Source: Chitinophaga niastensis (GTDB lineage Bacteria > Bacteroidota > Bacteroidia > Chitinophagales > Chitinophagaceae). Taken from it: a stretch of DNA of 64,000 bases. This document shows, piece after piece, positions 25,914 to 34,233 of this stretch (within the stretch, counting starts at the first letter, position 1; every line of letters starts with the position of its first letter). The notes under the pieces were generated by a model. It was not told the DNA's origin, did no database searches, and saw only the letters and a program-made list of their open reading frames with translations. The stretch is taken from assembly GCF_003014755.1 (NCBI RefSeq), contig NZ_PYAW01000001.1, positions 372,001 through 436,000 of the forward strand, read 5' to 3'. The translations under genes and the position numbers were made by a program.

Positions 25914-28136
25914 CTATAACCCAGCTGCTGCTTTCAAATAAGCTGACAACCTGTTAATAGCATCTGCCGCAAAACCAATCTGCTCCTGTGCTTCTGTCCA
26001 TCTGCGTTGCTCAATTGCTTCTCTTACACCGGGAATAGTTTTCACACCATAACCAGTATAAAAACCGGGAGCATATAAAGTATGTTTGTACCAGCTGCGG
26101 GATGGTAATCCCTTATCATTCAACAGCTGTTGCTCTGCCTGGTACAATGCTTTGTTGAACGCTGCTCCGGTAAGATTATTTTTGGCAGATAAGGCCAGTG
26201 TAACGGTATCCAGCGCTACCAATGCATTTTGCAAAGGAGCAAAATCGATAAATGGAACAGCTGCTTTAGCTGCTGGTGGCAATAGATGTTTGGCCGTATC
26301 TGCAGTCAGCTGATATTTATCTTCCCTGATCAATTGATTTTCTATGGTGGTTGATTCACGCAGATTGCTGGTTAACTCTGTCAGTTCATTCACATACCCG
26401 TTCACGGTTTCATACAGTTTACGAAAATCAAAAGGCAGTCTAACGGCATTGGCTACACGTAATGCAGTATGTCCCGCTGTTTGCGACAAAGCCACACCGT
26501 AATTGAATCCGGGATCTTTAAATCTTACATAATCATCATAAGAATCGTAGATGGAATGGTATTCTCCGCCGGCATCTTCTCCTCCGAAACCGTAATCCAG
26601 GGAAGGAACGCCCAGGTGTTGCAGGAAAGAGGAATAGTCAGAACCTGAGCCCATGGCACCGATGGCAATACCTTGTTTAGCCAGTTTTTCTTTTTTGAGC
26701 TTGGGTGTAGCTGCCTTCAATACGTCGGAGGCTTGTCTGCGGGCCAGGATACTCACCTTTGTTTGCGGATCTGTAATATCACGGGTTACTTCATTTACCA
26801 GTGTTTCCAGCGCATGTGAGCCACTGGCACCGAGGAAACCACGACCATTATTATCTGAATTAATATATACAACAGCTTTCTCTTTTAATTCCGCGGCATG
26901 GTCTTCTACCCATTCTGTAGAACCTATTAGTCCGGGTTCTTCTCCATCCCAGGCGCAATAAACCAGTGTACGACGGGGCTGATAGCCTTGTTTATGCAAT
27001 TCGCCGATCGCTTTGGCTTCTTCCAGTAAGGCGGCAAGACCACTGATGGGATCTGAAGCACCATTTACCCAGGCGTCGTGGTGATTGCCACGAATCACCC
27101 ATTGGTCGGGCAGTTCACTACCTATCAGTTTGGCTATTACATCATAACAGGGGCGTATCTGCCAGTCGAAGGACAATTTCAGGTGTACTTTTGCTTTTCC
27201 TCCTCCTCCTATGTGATAGGTAAATGGTAATGCGCCGCGCCATTCTTCCGGTGCTACAGGGCCTTCCAGCGCTTTAAGCAGCGGTGCTGCATCATGATAG
27301 CTGATGGGCAATACCGGTATTTTCAGGAGATTGGGCGCTTGTAGGCGGTCCAGCCGCTGAGCAGATGGGGTGGCGCCTACATTGGGTGTTAGCGGATCTC
27401 CGGGATAAATTACGATGTCCATCACAGAACCCCGCTGCACGCCATATTCATTTTTAAAAGCGCCTTTAGGGTATACGTCACCGTTATAATAGCCGTCGTC
27501 TTTAGGATCAGAGTAGATGATGCAACCAGCTGCGCCATGTTCCTGTGCTACCTTAGGTTTGCTGCCACGCCAGGAGTGACCGTATTTGGCGATCACGATT
27601 TTTCCTTTAACGTTTACGCCTGTACGCTCCAGGTACTCATAATCTTCCGGCAAGCCATAGTTTACATATACCAGTTCTCCGGTTACGTCTCCGTCGGCAC
27701 TCCAGGCATTATAAGTAGGTAGCTGCCCCTCCTGTCCGGAAGTAGCATCTTCTTTCAGTGCCGGCTCTTTCAGCAATGCTTTGTAGGTGGTGGGGCCAGT
27801 GAGTTCTACCAATCTTTCTTTGGGAGTTGGGAAAAGCACCTGGTAGGTCACTATTTCTGCATCCCAGCCGTAGCTTTTGAAGCGCTGCAAAATTTCTTCT
27901 GCTACCGCTTTACCTCCTGCAGAGCCAATATGGTGTGGTCGGGATGATAGGGCCTTGATGGTTTCGCCGATATGCTGACTGCTTAACTGTTTGTCGAAGC
28001 GGGCTTCCAGCTGCAATTGTAGCGCAGCGGTACTGTCGGCATACCCCAGCAGCTTTTTACTTTGCGCCCGGGTCTGGGTTAACCCGCCGGCGCATAGCAG
28101 TAACGCCAGCATGCGGGTGAAATGAGTCGTTGTCAT
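25914..28136 (-). CDS. M28 metallopeptidase, glutamate carboxypeptidase II-like
   Basis: A 740-residue exported protein with a signal peptide (about 1-24), an inserted PA domain (about 130-260), the two-zinc peptidase core (about 300-550) and a C-terminal transferrin-receptor-like dimerisation domain (about 590-735). Zinc and catalytic residues appear in NHHDAWVNGASDP, AWDGEEPGLIGSTEW and the final EYHSIYDSYDDY. This is the architecture of human PSMA. It probably trims Glu- or Asp-containing peptides in the periplasm. It converges on the amidase gene. Confidence 0.92.
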   Translation of the reverse strand: MTTTHFTRMLALLLCAGGLTQTRAQSKKLLGYADSTAALQLQLEARFDKQLSSQHIGETIKALSSRPHHIGSAGGKAVAEEILQRFKSYGWDAEIVTYQVLFPTPKERLVELTGPTTYKALLKEPALKEDATSGQEGQLPTYNAWSADGDVTGELVYVNYGLPEDYEYLERTGVNVKGKIVIAKYGHSWRGSKPKVAQEHGAAGCIIYSDPKDDGYYNGDVYPKGAFKNEYGVQRGSVMDIVIYPGDPLTPNVGATPSAQRLDRLQAPNLLKIPVLPISYHDAAPLLKALEGPVAPEEWRGALPFTYHIGGGGKAKVHLKLSFDWQIRPCYDVIAKLIGSELPDQWVIRGNHHDAWVNGASDPISGLAALLEEAKAIGELHKQGYQPRRTLVYCAWDGEEPGLIGSTEWVEDHAAELKEKAVVYINSDNNGRGFLGASGSHALETLVNEVTRDITDPQTKVSILARRQASDVLKAATPKLKKEKLAKQGIAIGAMGSGSDYSSFLQHLGVPSLDYGFGGEDAGGEYHSIYDSYDDYVRFKDPGFNYGVALSQTAGHTALRVANAVRLPFDFRKLYETVNGYVNELTELTSNLRESTTIENQLIREDKYQLTADTAKHLLPPAAKAAVPFIDFAPLQNALVALDTVTLALSAKNNLTGAAFNKALYQAEQQLLNDKGLPSRSWYKHTLYAPGFYTGYGVKTIPGVREAIEQRRWTEAQEQIGFAADAINRLSAYLKAAAGL

Positions 28137-28304
28137 AAGTGATGTCAGATCTTGTTGGTTGAAAAGGGTTTATCTTACCAATATACGAATAGTCTATAAT
28201 ATCAATAGGCATTTTTACGCCGGGAAATTTTAGTGATAACTTTTGGTTATGATCCATAAATACAGGTTATAGGGCAAATAGTCTACTTAGCCAGTAGATT
28301 AATC

Positions 28305-28312
28305 TATATTTG
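28305..28312 (+). promoter_or_regulatory. Candidate -7 element upstream of the CMD gene
   Basis: TATATTTG matches the TAnnTTTG element and lies 61 bp before the ATG at 28374. I see no good TTTG 19 bases upstream, so support is partial. Confidence 0.35.
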
Positions 28313-28373
28313 TGAATCCTTTCATAGCTTTATCGCGTGAAACAATAAACATAACATCATAAACAGCAGTTAT

Positions 28374-28718
28374 ATGGCAAATGCGATTCAGGAGTTTAAC
28401 GACTACCGTGCTAAAATGAACGATGTAATATTGGGCAAACAGAATAAAGTGATCAACCGCCTGTTCAATCTGGACACCAACACCTATGCAGACGGGGCTT
28501 TGAGCACTAAAACAAAGGAAATGCTGGGACTGGTAGCATCTATGGTGCTCCGCTGCGATGACTGTATCAAATATCACCTGGGCAAATCCTTTGAACAAGG
28601 CATCACAACTGAGGAGATGTATGAAATATTTGCCGTAGCAAATATTGTGGGCGGCACCATCGTAATCCCGCACACACGCCGGGCGGCAGAATATTGGGAA
28701 GAATTACAGGCACAGTGA
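28374..28718 (+). CDS. Carboxymuconolactone decarboxylase (AhpD-like) family protein
   Basis: A 114-residue helical protein. The redox motif here is CDDC (VASMVLRCDDCIKYHLGKSFEQG), as in AhpD-like members of the CMD family, with the conserved Cys-x2-Cys and following His. These proteins reduce peroxide-detoxifying partners or act as carboxymuconolactone decarboxylase homologues. The gene lies 64 bp upstream of korB on the same strand, so shared transcription is likely. Confidence 0.9.
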   Translation: MANAIQEFNDYRAKMNDVILGKQNKVINRLFNLDTNTYADGALSTKTKEMLGLVASMVLRCDDCIKYHLGKSFEQGITTEEMYEIFAVANIVGGTIVIPHTRRAAEYWEELQAQ

Positions 28719-28782
28719 TAGCTTATTTACAGCTATCTATCGTAACTTTACAGACACTATAATACATTTATAACTTATACAA

Positions 28783-29820
28783 ATGTCAACAGCAACAATA
28801 GCTCCGCAGGCAGCCTTAACGCCAAAAGACTTTGCAACGGACCAGGAAGTACGCTGGTGCCCTGGCTGCGGCGACTACTCTATACTTAAACAGGTACAAA
28901 CTATAATGCCTACGCTGGGTGTTCCCCGCGAAAATATTGTGATCGTTTCAGGTATCGGTTGTTCATCGCGTTTTCCATACTATATGAACACCTATGGTAT
29001 GCACTCTATCCATGGCCGTGCTACGGCTATTGCTTCGGGCCTCAAGGCTACCCGCCCTGAGCTGAGCGTTTGGATAGTAACCGGCGACGGAGATGGCTTG
29101 TCCATTGGTGGTAACCATACCATCCACCTGCTGCGCCGTAATTTTGATGTGAACATCATGTTGTTCAACAACCAGATCTACGGTTTAACAAAAGGCCAGT
29201 ACTCTCCTACTTCTGAAGAAAATAAAGTGACCAAATCTACCCCAATGGGTAGTATTGATCATCCGTTTAACCCAATGGCCCTGGCCCTGGGTGCAGACGC
29301 TACCTTTATTGCCCGCAGCATGGACCGCGACCCCAAACACCTGCAGGAAATGCTGAAACGCAGCCATGCACATAAAGGCGCTTCCTTCCTGGAAATATAC
29401 CAGAACTGTAACATCTTCAATGATGGTGCTTTTGAAGCATTTACAGAGAAATCAACCAAGGGAGATGAAACTATCTTTGTAGAACACGGAAAACCAATGG
29501 TTTTTGGTGCCCAGAGAAACAAAGGTATCCGCCTCGATGGACTGAGACCTGTAGTAGTAGAGCTGGGTGGAGCATACAGAGAAAGCGATCTCTGGATTCA
29601 TGACGAAAACGATTTCTACAAAGCACAACTGCTTACCCGTATGTTCGATGATCCTCGTATAGAAGGTCATTTGCCACGCCCTTTCGGTGTTTTCTACCAG
29701 GTAAACAGGCATACTTACGAAGACATCATGTCTGCACAGTTAACAGAGGCCCTGGCTAAAAAAGGCCCTGGCGACCTGGACAAATTATTTGCCGGCAGCG
29801 AAACCTGGACAATTCAATAA
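28783..29820 (+). CDS. korB: 2-oxoacid:ferredoxin oxidoreductase, beta subunit
   Basis: A 345-residue thiamine-diphosphate subunit. Seen are VRWCPGCGDYSILKQVQ (Cys-x2-Cys), IGCSSRFPYYMNTYGMHSIHGRA and the TPP/Mg motif GDGDGLSIGGNH...NNQIYGLTKGQYSPTSE. With the alpha subunit it oxidises 2-oxoglutarate (or another 2-oxoacid) to acyl-CoA, reducing ferredoxin. The alpha gene, often adjacent in Bacteroidota, is not next to it here. Confidence 0.95.
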   Translation: MSTATIAPQAALTPKDFATDQEVRWCPGCGDYSILKQVQTIMPTLGVPRENIVIVSGIGCSSRFPYYMNTYGMHSIHGRATAIASGLKATRPELSVWIVTGDGDGLSIGGNHTIHLLRRNFDVNIMLFNNQIYGLTKGQYSPTSEENKVTKSTPMGSIDHPFNPMALALGADATFIARSMDRDPKHLQEMLKRSHAHKGASFLEIYQNCNIFNDGAFEAFTEKSTKGDETIFVEHGKPMVFGAQRNKGIRLDGLRPVVVELGGAYRESDLWIHDENDFYKAQLLTRMFDDPRIEGHLPRPFGVFYQVNRHTYEDIMSAQLTEALAKKGPGDLDKLFAGSETWTIQ

Positions 29821-29911
29821 TTACGAATTATAAATTACGAAGAGAGGGTAGATAAAAGCGGATAATCTTCGCTAATATCTACCCTCTCTTCGTAATTTAT
29901 AATTCGTAATT
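29819..29911. repeat. Class C hairpin, perfect 35-bp arms
   Basis: Arms 29819-29853 and 29877-29911 are perfect inverted repeats made from AATTACG-like units, with a smaller internal stem. They fill the gap between convergent korB and the LysE gene. The left end overlaps the TAA stop of korB. It would end transcription from both sides. Confidence 0.92.
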
Positions 29912-29916
29912 CTATC

Positions 29917-30555
29917 TCAGTGTCCTAGTGTACCTACCTCAAACAATACTTTATAGAGCAATACCACGCCAAATATGATCATACTCACACCCGCAATACG
30001 ATTGAGCCATTCCACATTGGTAAGGGTCAGCTTATGACGGATTTTATCTGAAACAAACACTTTCAGGATATCAGCAGACAGTACCAGGCTTAAACATACC
30101 GTATACATGATAAAGCGATGGCTCACCGCAGTAGCGCTGTTAGCCACACATACGCCCAACCAGAAGATGATTACACCAGGATTTAAGGTGTTCATTAAAA
30201 ACCCGGCCAGCCATATTTTCACGTAGTCATGTGTGCGGAACATCTCCGGCTTTTCGTCGCCGGTACTGATTTTCACCTTTTTGAACAACAAGCCGTAAAG
30301 CCCCATGGCCATCAATAAAAATCCACCGCCAACACCAATTGATCGTTTGTATTCTTCCAGGCCACTGATAAAAGAAGTTGCCAGGTTGCCGATCAATACA
30401 AACATGATATCGCTACAAGACACGCCCAGTGCGAAACTGATGCCGGCCTTAAAACCATTGTTAATGCTGTACTTTATAATCGCGAATATTACCGGGCCTA
30501 CCGATAATGACAGAAATAATCCCAGTCCTAATCCTGCTACAATTGATGCTATCAT
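29917..30555 (-). CDS. LysE/RhtB family exporter
   Basis: A 212-residue inner-membrane protein with six predicted segments. The N-terminal segment with GLFLSLSVGPVIFAIIKYSIN and the following GISFALGVSCSDIMF are family signatures. The family exports amino acids or related small molecules. The cargo cannot be predicted. It lies 30 bp downstream of the GH3 gene on the minus strand and may be translated from the same mRNA. Confidence 0.88.
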   Translation of the reverse strand: MIASIVAGLGLGLFLSLSVGPVIFAIIKYSINNGFKAGISFALGVSCSDIMFVLIGNLATSFISGLEEYKRSIGVGGGFLLMAMGLYGLLFKKVKISTGDEKPEMFRTHDYVKIWLAGFLMNTLNPGVIIFWLGVCVANSATAVSHRFIMYTVCLSLVLSADILKVFVSDKIRHKLTLTNVEWLNRIAGVSMIIFGVVLLYKVLFEVGTLGH

Positions 30556-30585
30556 GCTTATAATTTCCGAGTCACAAGGTGCTGG

Positions 30586-32124
30586 TTAGTTCTTAACAGT
30601 TTTTCCAACCAGGAATCTATCCCAGTCTTTCAGTTTCTCTCCTTTCATTACTCTTGGGAACTTGTTCATAGCCCCTTCCTTGCCTTTGCAACGGAGATAA
30701 TCAATAAATACATCATTCGGTAATATCTCTACAAACACCTCCTTCAGCGCGGCAGAACGTTCTACCGCATAATCGTCATTCACCTCAGCAAGCGTCTGAT
30801 CTATTATTTCACGTACTTTTTCCGCATCTACGCCCGGGCTGTCTGTACCAACATACCAACGGTGTGCAAACAGGTTCTGATAAGGGAAACCAGCCACTGT
30901 GAACTCTCTCACAGTAATGCCCAGTTTCTTCTGTACAATATCTATGGCTTTGTTCATGTTGTCGATACTCAGGTGCTCTCCACAAAGACTGAGGAACTGC
31001 TTGGTACGACCAACAATCACAATTTCATGCTCTTTTACGGAAGTGAACTTCACCACATCACCAATCAGGTAACGCCAGGCACCAGCGCAGGTAGACAACA
31101 TCACCGCATATTCCACATCTTCCACCACCTCATGGATCATGTAAGATTTAGGATTGGGCTTTACTTCTCCTTCTGCATCAAAATTCTCTTCATTAAAAGG
31201 AATGAATTCATAGAAGATCCCTGCATTTAACACGAGTTTTATGCCTCTTGTTCCAGGACGGGCCTGAAAACCAAAAGATCCTTCGGAGGCCATGTACGTT
31301 TCAATGAACGCAATGGGCTTTCCCAGCAACTTCTGGAAGCTATCGCGGTAAGGCTCAAAGGACACACCACCGTGAATATAAACAGCCAGATTAGGCCAGA
31401 TTTCATGGATATTTTTTACCCCGTGATATTTGATAATTTCTTCCAGTACAATCTGTACCCAGGCCGGTACACCGCAAACAGTACCCACATCCCATTCCCG
31501 GGCTTTACGTACGATCAGTTTGATACGCTGTTCCCAATTGGGTTTGCGGGATATTTTGCCCCCTGGCTTATAAAAACGACGAAACCACTTCGGGATATTT
31601 TTGGCCTGAATGCCACTCATATCTCCTTCGTAATAATCGCCTTTCTCGAATAAAGAAGTAGTGCCGCCCAGCATCAGGATACCCTTTTCAAAGGAACGGG
31701 GTGGTATGTCGAAGTTGGCCATGGAATATAGCTGCTTCACACCTACCTTCTTTACCGTTTTGAGCATCGCTTTGGTAACAGGTATATGTTTACTGGCCGA
31801 TTCCGAAGTGCCGGAGCTCAGCGCAAAATATTTTATTTTTTCCGGCCAGCTCACATTTGCTTCCCCTTCCAGGCAACGATACCACCATTCCTGGTGCATT
31901 TTAGTGTAGTTATGCACAGGTACTTTCTCACGGTATTGCCCTATAAAATTTGGGCTATCCAAAATTTCCTGAAATTGGTAGTGGCGGCCAAAGTCCGTCT
32001 CCTTAGCCTTCTCCAGCAAACGATGCAGCACCTGCAGCTGGTATTGGCGAGGTGTTCCTAATTTAAACGTGAACTTCTTCCTGATGCGTAGCGACCTGGA
32101 AATAAGATTACCTATAATGGCCAT
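30586..32124 (-). CDS. GH3 family acyl-acid-amido synthetase-like protein
   Basis: A 512-residue protein of the GH3 (auxin-responsive promoter) family of the adenylating ANL superfamily. Motifs visible include the P-loop-like YFALSSGTSESASKHIPVT, LNAGIFYEFIPF and YLIGDVVKF. Plant members join amino acids to acyl acids with ATP. Bacterial members are of unknown function. It is followed by a LysE-type exporter, which makes an amino-acid conjugate conceivable, though that is only inference. Confidence 0.9.
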   Translation of the reverse strand: MAIIGNLISRSLRIRKKFTFKLGTPRQYQLQVLHRLLEKAKETDFGRHYQFQEILDSPNFIGQYREKVPVHNYTKMHQEWWYRCLEGEANVSWPEKIKYFALSSGTSESASKHIPVTKAMLKTVKKVGVKQLYSMANFDIPPRSFEKGILMLGGTTSLFEKGDYYEGDMSGIQAKNIPKWFRRFYKPGGKISRKPNWEQRIKLIVRKAREWDVGTVCGVPAWVQIVLEEIIKYHGVKNIHEIWPNLAVYIHGGVSFEPYRDSFQKLLGKPIAFIETYMASEGSFGFQARPGTRGIKLVLNAGIFYEFIPFNEENFDAEGEVKPNPKSYMIHEVVEDVEYAVMLSTCAGAWRYLIGDVVKFTSVKEHEIVIVGRTKQFLSLCGEHLSIDNMNKAIDIVQKKLGITVREFTVAGFPYQNLFAHRWYVGTDSPGVDAEKVREIIDQTLAEVNDDYAVERSAALKEVFVEILPNDVFIDYLRCKGKEGAMNKFPRVMKGEKLKDWDRFLVGKTVKN

Positions 32125-32188
32125 TAACTTTCCCTCTCTTTAATTGAACTGCAAAAATAAGTGGAATATTGAATATAAGTTGATTGAT

Positions 32189-32293
32189 AATTACGAATTA
32201 CGAATTGCATGTTGGTGATGAGTCAAATATACATCCTAAAAATACAATACGTGTAGGCTATAATTCGCAATTAGGAATTCGTAATTCGTAATT
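32189..32293. repeat. Class C inverted repeat in a divergent gap
   Basis: Perfect 18-nt arms (32189-32206 and 32276-32293) of AATTACG units flank a 69-nt spacer between the divergent GH3 and inositol-monophosphatase genes. Its position between start codons suggests it does not serve as a terminator. The right arm runs into the TACCTTTG box of the downstream gene. Confidence 0.8.
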
Positions 32294-32300
32294 ACCTTTG
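32293..32300 (+). promoter_or_regulatory. Candidate -7 element immediately before an ATG
   Basis: TACCTTTG fits TAnnTTTG and ends four bases before the ATG at 32305. Starting about 7 nt downstream, transcription would begin at the ATG itself, giving a leaderless mRNA. No clear -33 TTTG is present. Confidence 0.4.
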
Positions 32301-32304
32301 CGGC

Positions 32305-33075
32305 ATGTTAAAAACAACTTTACTCAAAGCTACTGAAGCCAGCGGAAAAATACTGCAACAATATTTCAATGGCCCTTTCGAGGTAAGTAGTAAAAGTACT
32401 ATTAACGACCTGGTTACTGAAGTAGATAAAAAGTCGGAAACAGCTATTATTGAGATTATCAGGGCAACTTATCCAGACCATTTTATACTCAGCGAAGAAG
32501 TAGGTGAAATGAAGACAGCCTCCCCTGTAAAATGGATCATTGACCCTATTGACGGTACCGTAAATTATGCAAACGGCATCCCTATCTGTTGCGTATCTAT
32601 AGGTGTTGAGAAAGATGGAGAGATGATTTTGGGCGCTGTATACAATCCTTTCATGAACGAATTGTTTGTAGCAGAGAAAGGAAAAGGGGCTACCCTGAAT
32701 GATAAGCCTATTCACGTTTCTACCAAGGCAGACCTTGCAAAATCCTGCCTGGTGACCGGCTTCCCATACAAATGGGAAGAAATGGAGAATAACCCGCTGG
32801 TGGTATTTGAGCGTGTAATAAAAGAACAAATTCCGATCCGCCGCCTTGGTTCTGCAGCGATAGACCTTTGCTGGGTGGCCTGTGGTCGCTTTGATGGCTT
32901 CTATGAACACCATCTCCAGGCGTGGGACTCCGCAGCCGGCTTCCTCATTGTAGAAGAAGCAGGTGGAAAAGTAACAGACTTTTCCGGCAACAGTTTTTCT
33001 CCTTATCAAAAAGAAATATTGGCCACCAACGGCCATATCCATAGTGCATTACAAGCTCTTGTTAACGGTAAATAA
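32305..33075 (+). CDS. Inositol monophosphatase family protein
   Basis: A 256-residue Mg-dependent phosphatase. Metal-binding motifs are EEVGE (Glu), DPIDGTVNYANGIP, and the C-terminal WDSAAGFLIVEEAGG. These mark the IMPase/SuhB/CysQ superfamily. It removes phosphate from inositol-1-phosphate or a similar sugar or nucleotide. It is followed by thiL with only a few bases between them, so the two genes are co-transcribed. Confidence 0.93.
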   Translation: MLKTTLLKATEASGKILQQYFNGPFEVSSKSTINDLVTEVDKKSETAIIEIIRATYPDHFILSEEVGEMKTASPVKWIIDPIDGTVNYANGIPICCVSIGVEKDGEMILGAVYNPFMNELFVAEKGKGATLNDKPIHVSTKADLAKSCLVTGFPYKWEEMENNPLVVFERVIKEQIPIRRLGSAAIDLCWVACGRFDGFYEHHLQAWDSAAGFLIVEEAGGKVTDFSGNSFSPYQKEILATNGHIHSALQALVNGK

Positions 33076-33087
33076 GTATTGGGAAAC

Positions 33088-34122
33088 ATGGACCAGGAAA
33101 GAACAGAAATACAGGACCTCGGAGAATTCGGCTTAATCGAATATCTCACCAGGAATATTGAAATACAAAATGCCAGCACTGTATTAGGTGTTGGTGACGA
33201 TGCGGCAGTTATTGACCACTTCGGCAAACAAACCGTTATCAGCACTGATATGCTGGTGGAAGGCATTCACTTTGACCTGATGTACACGCCGCTGAAACAC
33301 CTCGGATACAAATCGGTGGTGGTGAATATTTCGGACATCTACGCCATGAATGCCACCCCTACGCAAATCACCATCAGCATTGCCTTCTCCAACCGTTTTT
33401 CGCTGGAAGCACTCAATGATTTTTACGAAGGTGTGTATGCTGCCTGTGAAAAATATGGCGTAGACCTGATTGGCGGCGACACCAGCAATTCGCAAAAAGG
33501 ATTCGTAATCAGTGTTACAGCTATCGGCGAGGTAACACCAGACCAGTTTGTAAAAAGATCTACCGCTGAAAAAGGTGACTTGCTCTGCGTTACAGGTGAT
33601 CTCGGTGCAGCTTACCTGGGTCTTACCCTGCTGGAAAGAGAGAAAAAAATCTACCTCGAAAGTCCGGGCGTAAAACCAGACCTCGAAGAACAAACCTACA
33701 TCATTGGCCGGCAGCTGAAACCTGAAGCCCGTAAGGATATTATTGAATTTCTGCATGAGCAGGATATCATGCCTACTGCCATGATGGATGTAAGTGATGG
33801 CCTGAGCTCTGAAATATTGCACATCGCCAAACAGAGCAACCTGGGCGTGGTATTGTACGAAGACAAAATTCCTATCTCACAGGAAAGCAAAGAGATAGCA
33901 CTGAAATTTGGCCTCGATCCTACTGCCTGCGCATTGAGCGGCGGAGAAGATTACGAGCTGCTGTTTACTATGAAACAACAGGATTACGATAAGATTGTAC
34001 TTAATGAACAAATCAGCGTAATTGGCTACATGGCTGATATCACAGAAGGGGCGCATATCCACACAAAAGGTGGAAATAAATTCAAATTGGTAGCACAAGG
34101 CTGGAACGCATTCCAGCAGTAG
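33088..34122 (+). CDS. thiL: Thiamine-monophosphate kinase
   Basis: About 344 residues of the PurM-like ATP-binding family. Motifs are VLGVGDDAAVI near the N-terminus, STDMLVEGIHFD, LIGGDTSNSQKGFVIS and the later DVSDGLSSEILHI and ALSGGEDYELLF. It phosphorylates thiamine monophosphate to the diphosphate cofactor. I start at the ATG at 33088 (MDQERTEIQDLGEFG), which leaves 12 bp after the phosphatase gene; an alternative start lies three codons upstream. Its TAG stop is the first base triplet of a class A hairpin. Confidence 0.95.
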   Translation: MDQERTEIQDLGEFGLIEYLTRNIEIQNASTVLGVGDDAAVIDHFGKQTVISTDMLVEGIHFDLMYTPLKHLGYKSVVVNISDIYAMNATPTQITISIAFSNRFSLEALNDFYEGVYAACEKYGVDLIGGDTSNSQKGFVISVTAIGEVTPDQFVKRSTAEKGDLLCVTGDLGAAYLGLTLLEREKKIYLESPGVKPDLEEQTYIIGRQLKPEARKDIIEFLHEQDIMPTAMMDVSDGLSSEILHIAKQSNLGVVLYEDKIPISQESKEIALKFGLDPTACALSGGEDYELLFTMKQQDYDKIVLNEQISVIGYMADITEGAHIHTKGGNKFKLVAQGWNAFQQ

Positions 34123-34233
34123 CTTTTAGCGATTAGCTTTTAGCTTTTAGTAAAAATGCATCGGAGATTAACATATATTTTATGTTCTCCGATGCATTTT
34201 TACTAAAAGCTAATCGCTAAAAGCTAAAAGCTA
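34120..34233. repeat. Class A hairpin between convergent genes
   Basis: Both arms carry heptads TAGCTTT and TAGCGAT, then a unique pair of TAAAAATGCATCGGAGA / TCTCCGATGCATTTTTA. In the two arms, the order of heptads two and three differs, so the units have moved or been copied. The outer TAGC at each end supplies the stop codon TAG of thiL (34120-34122) and of the minus-strand transferase gene (34231-34233). Confidence 0.92.

Noticed and set aside
4631..34233. CRISPR array
   Set aside because: The repeats are scattered single hairpins of short units, not regularly spaced identical repeats with spacers, and no cas genes are present.
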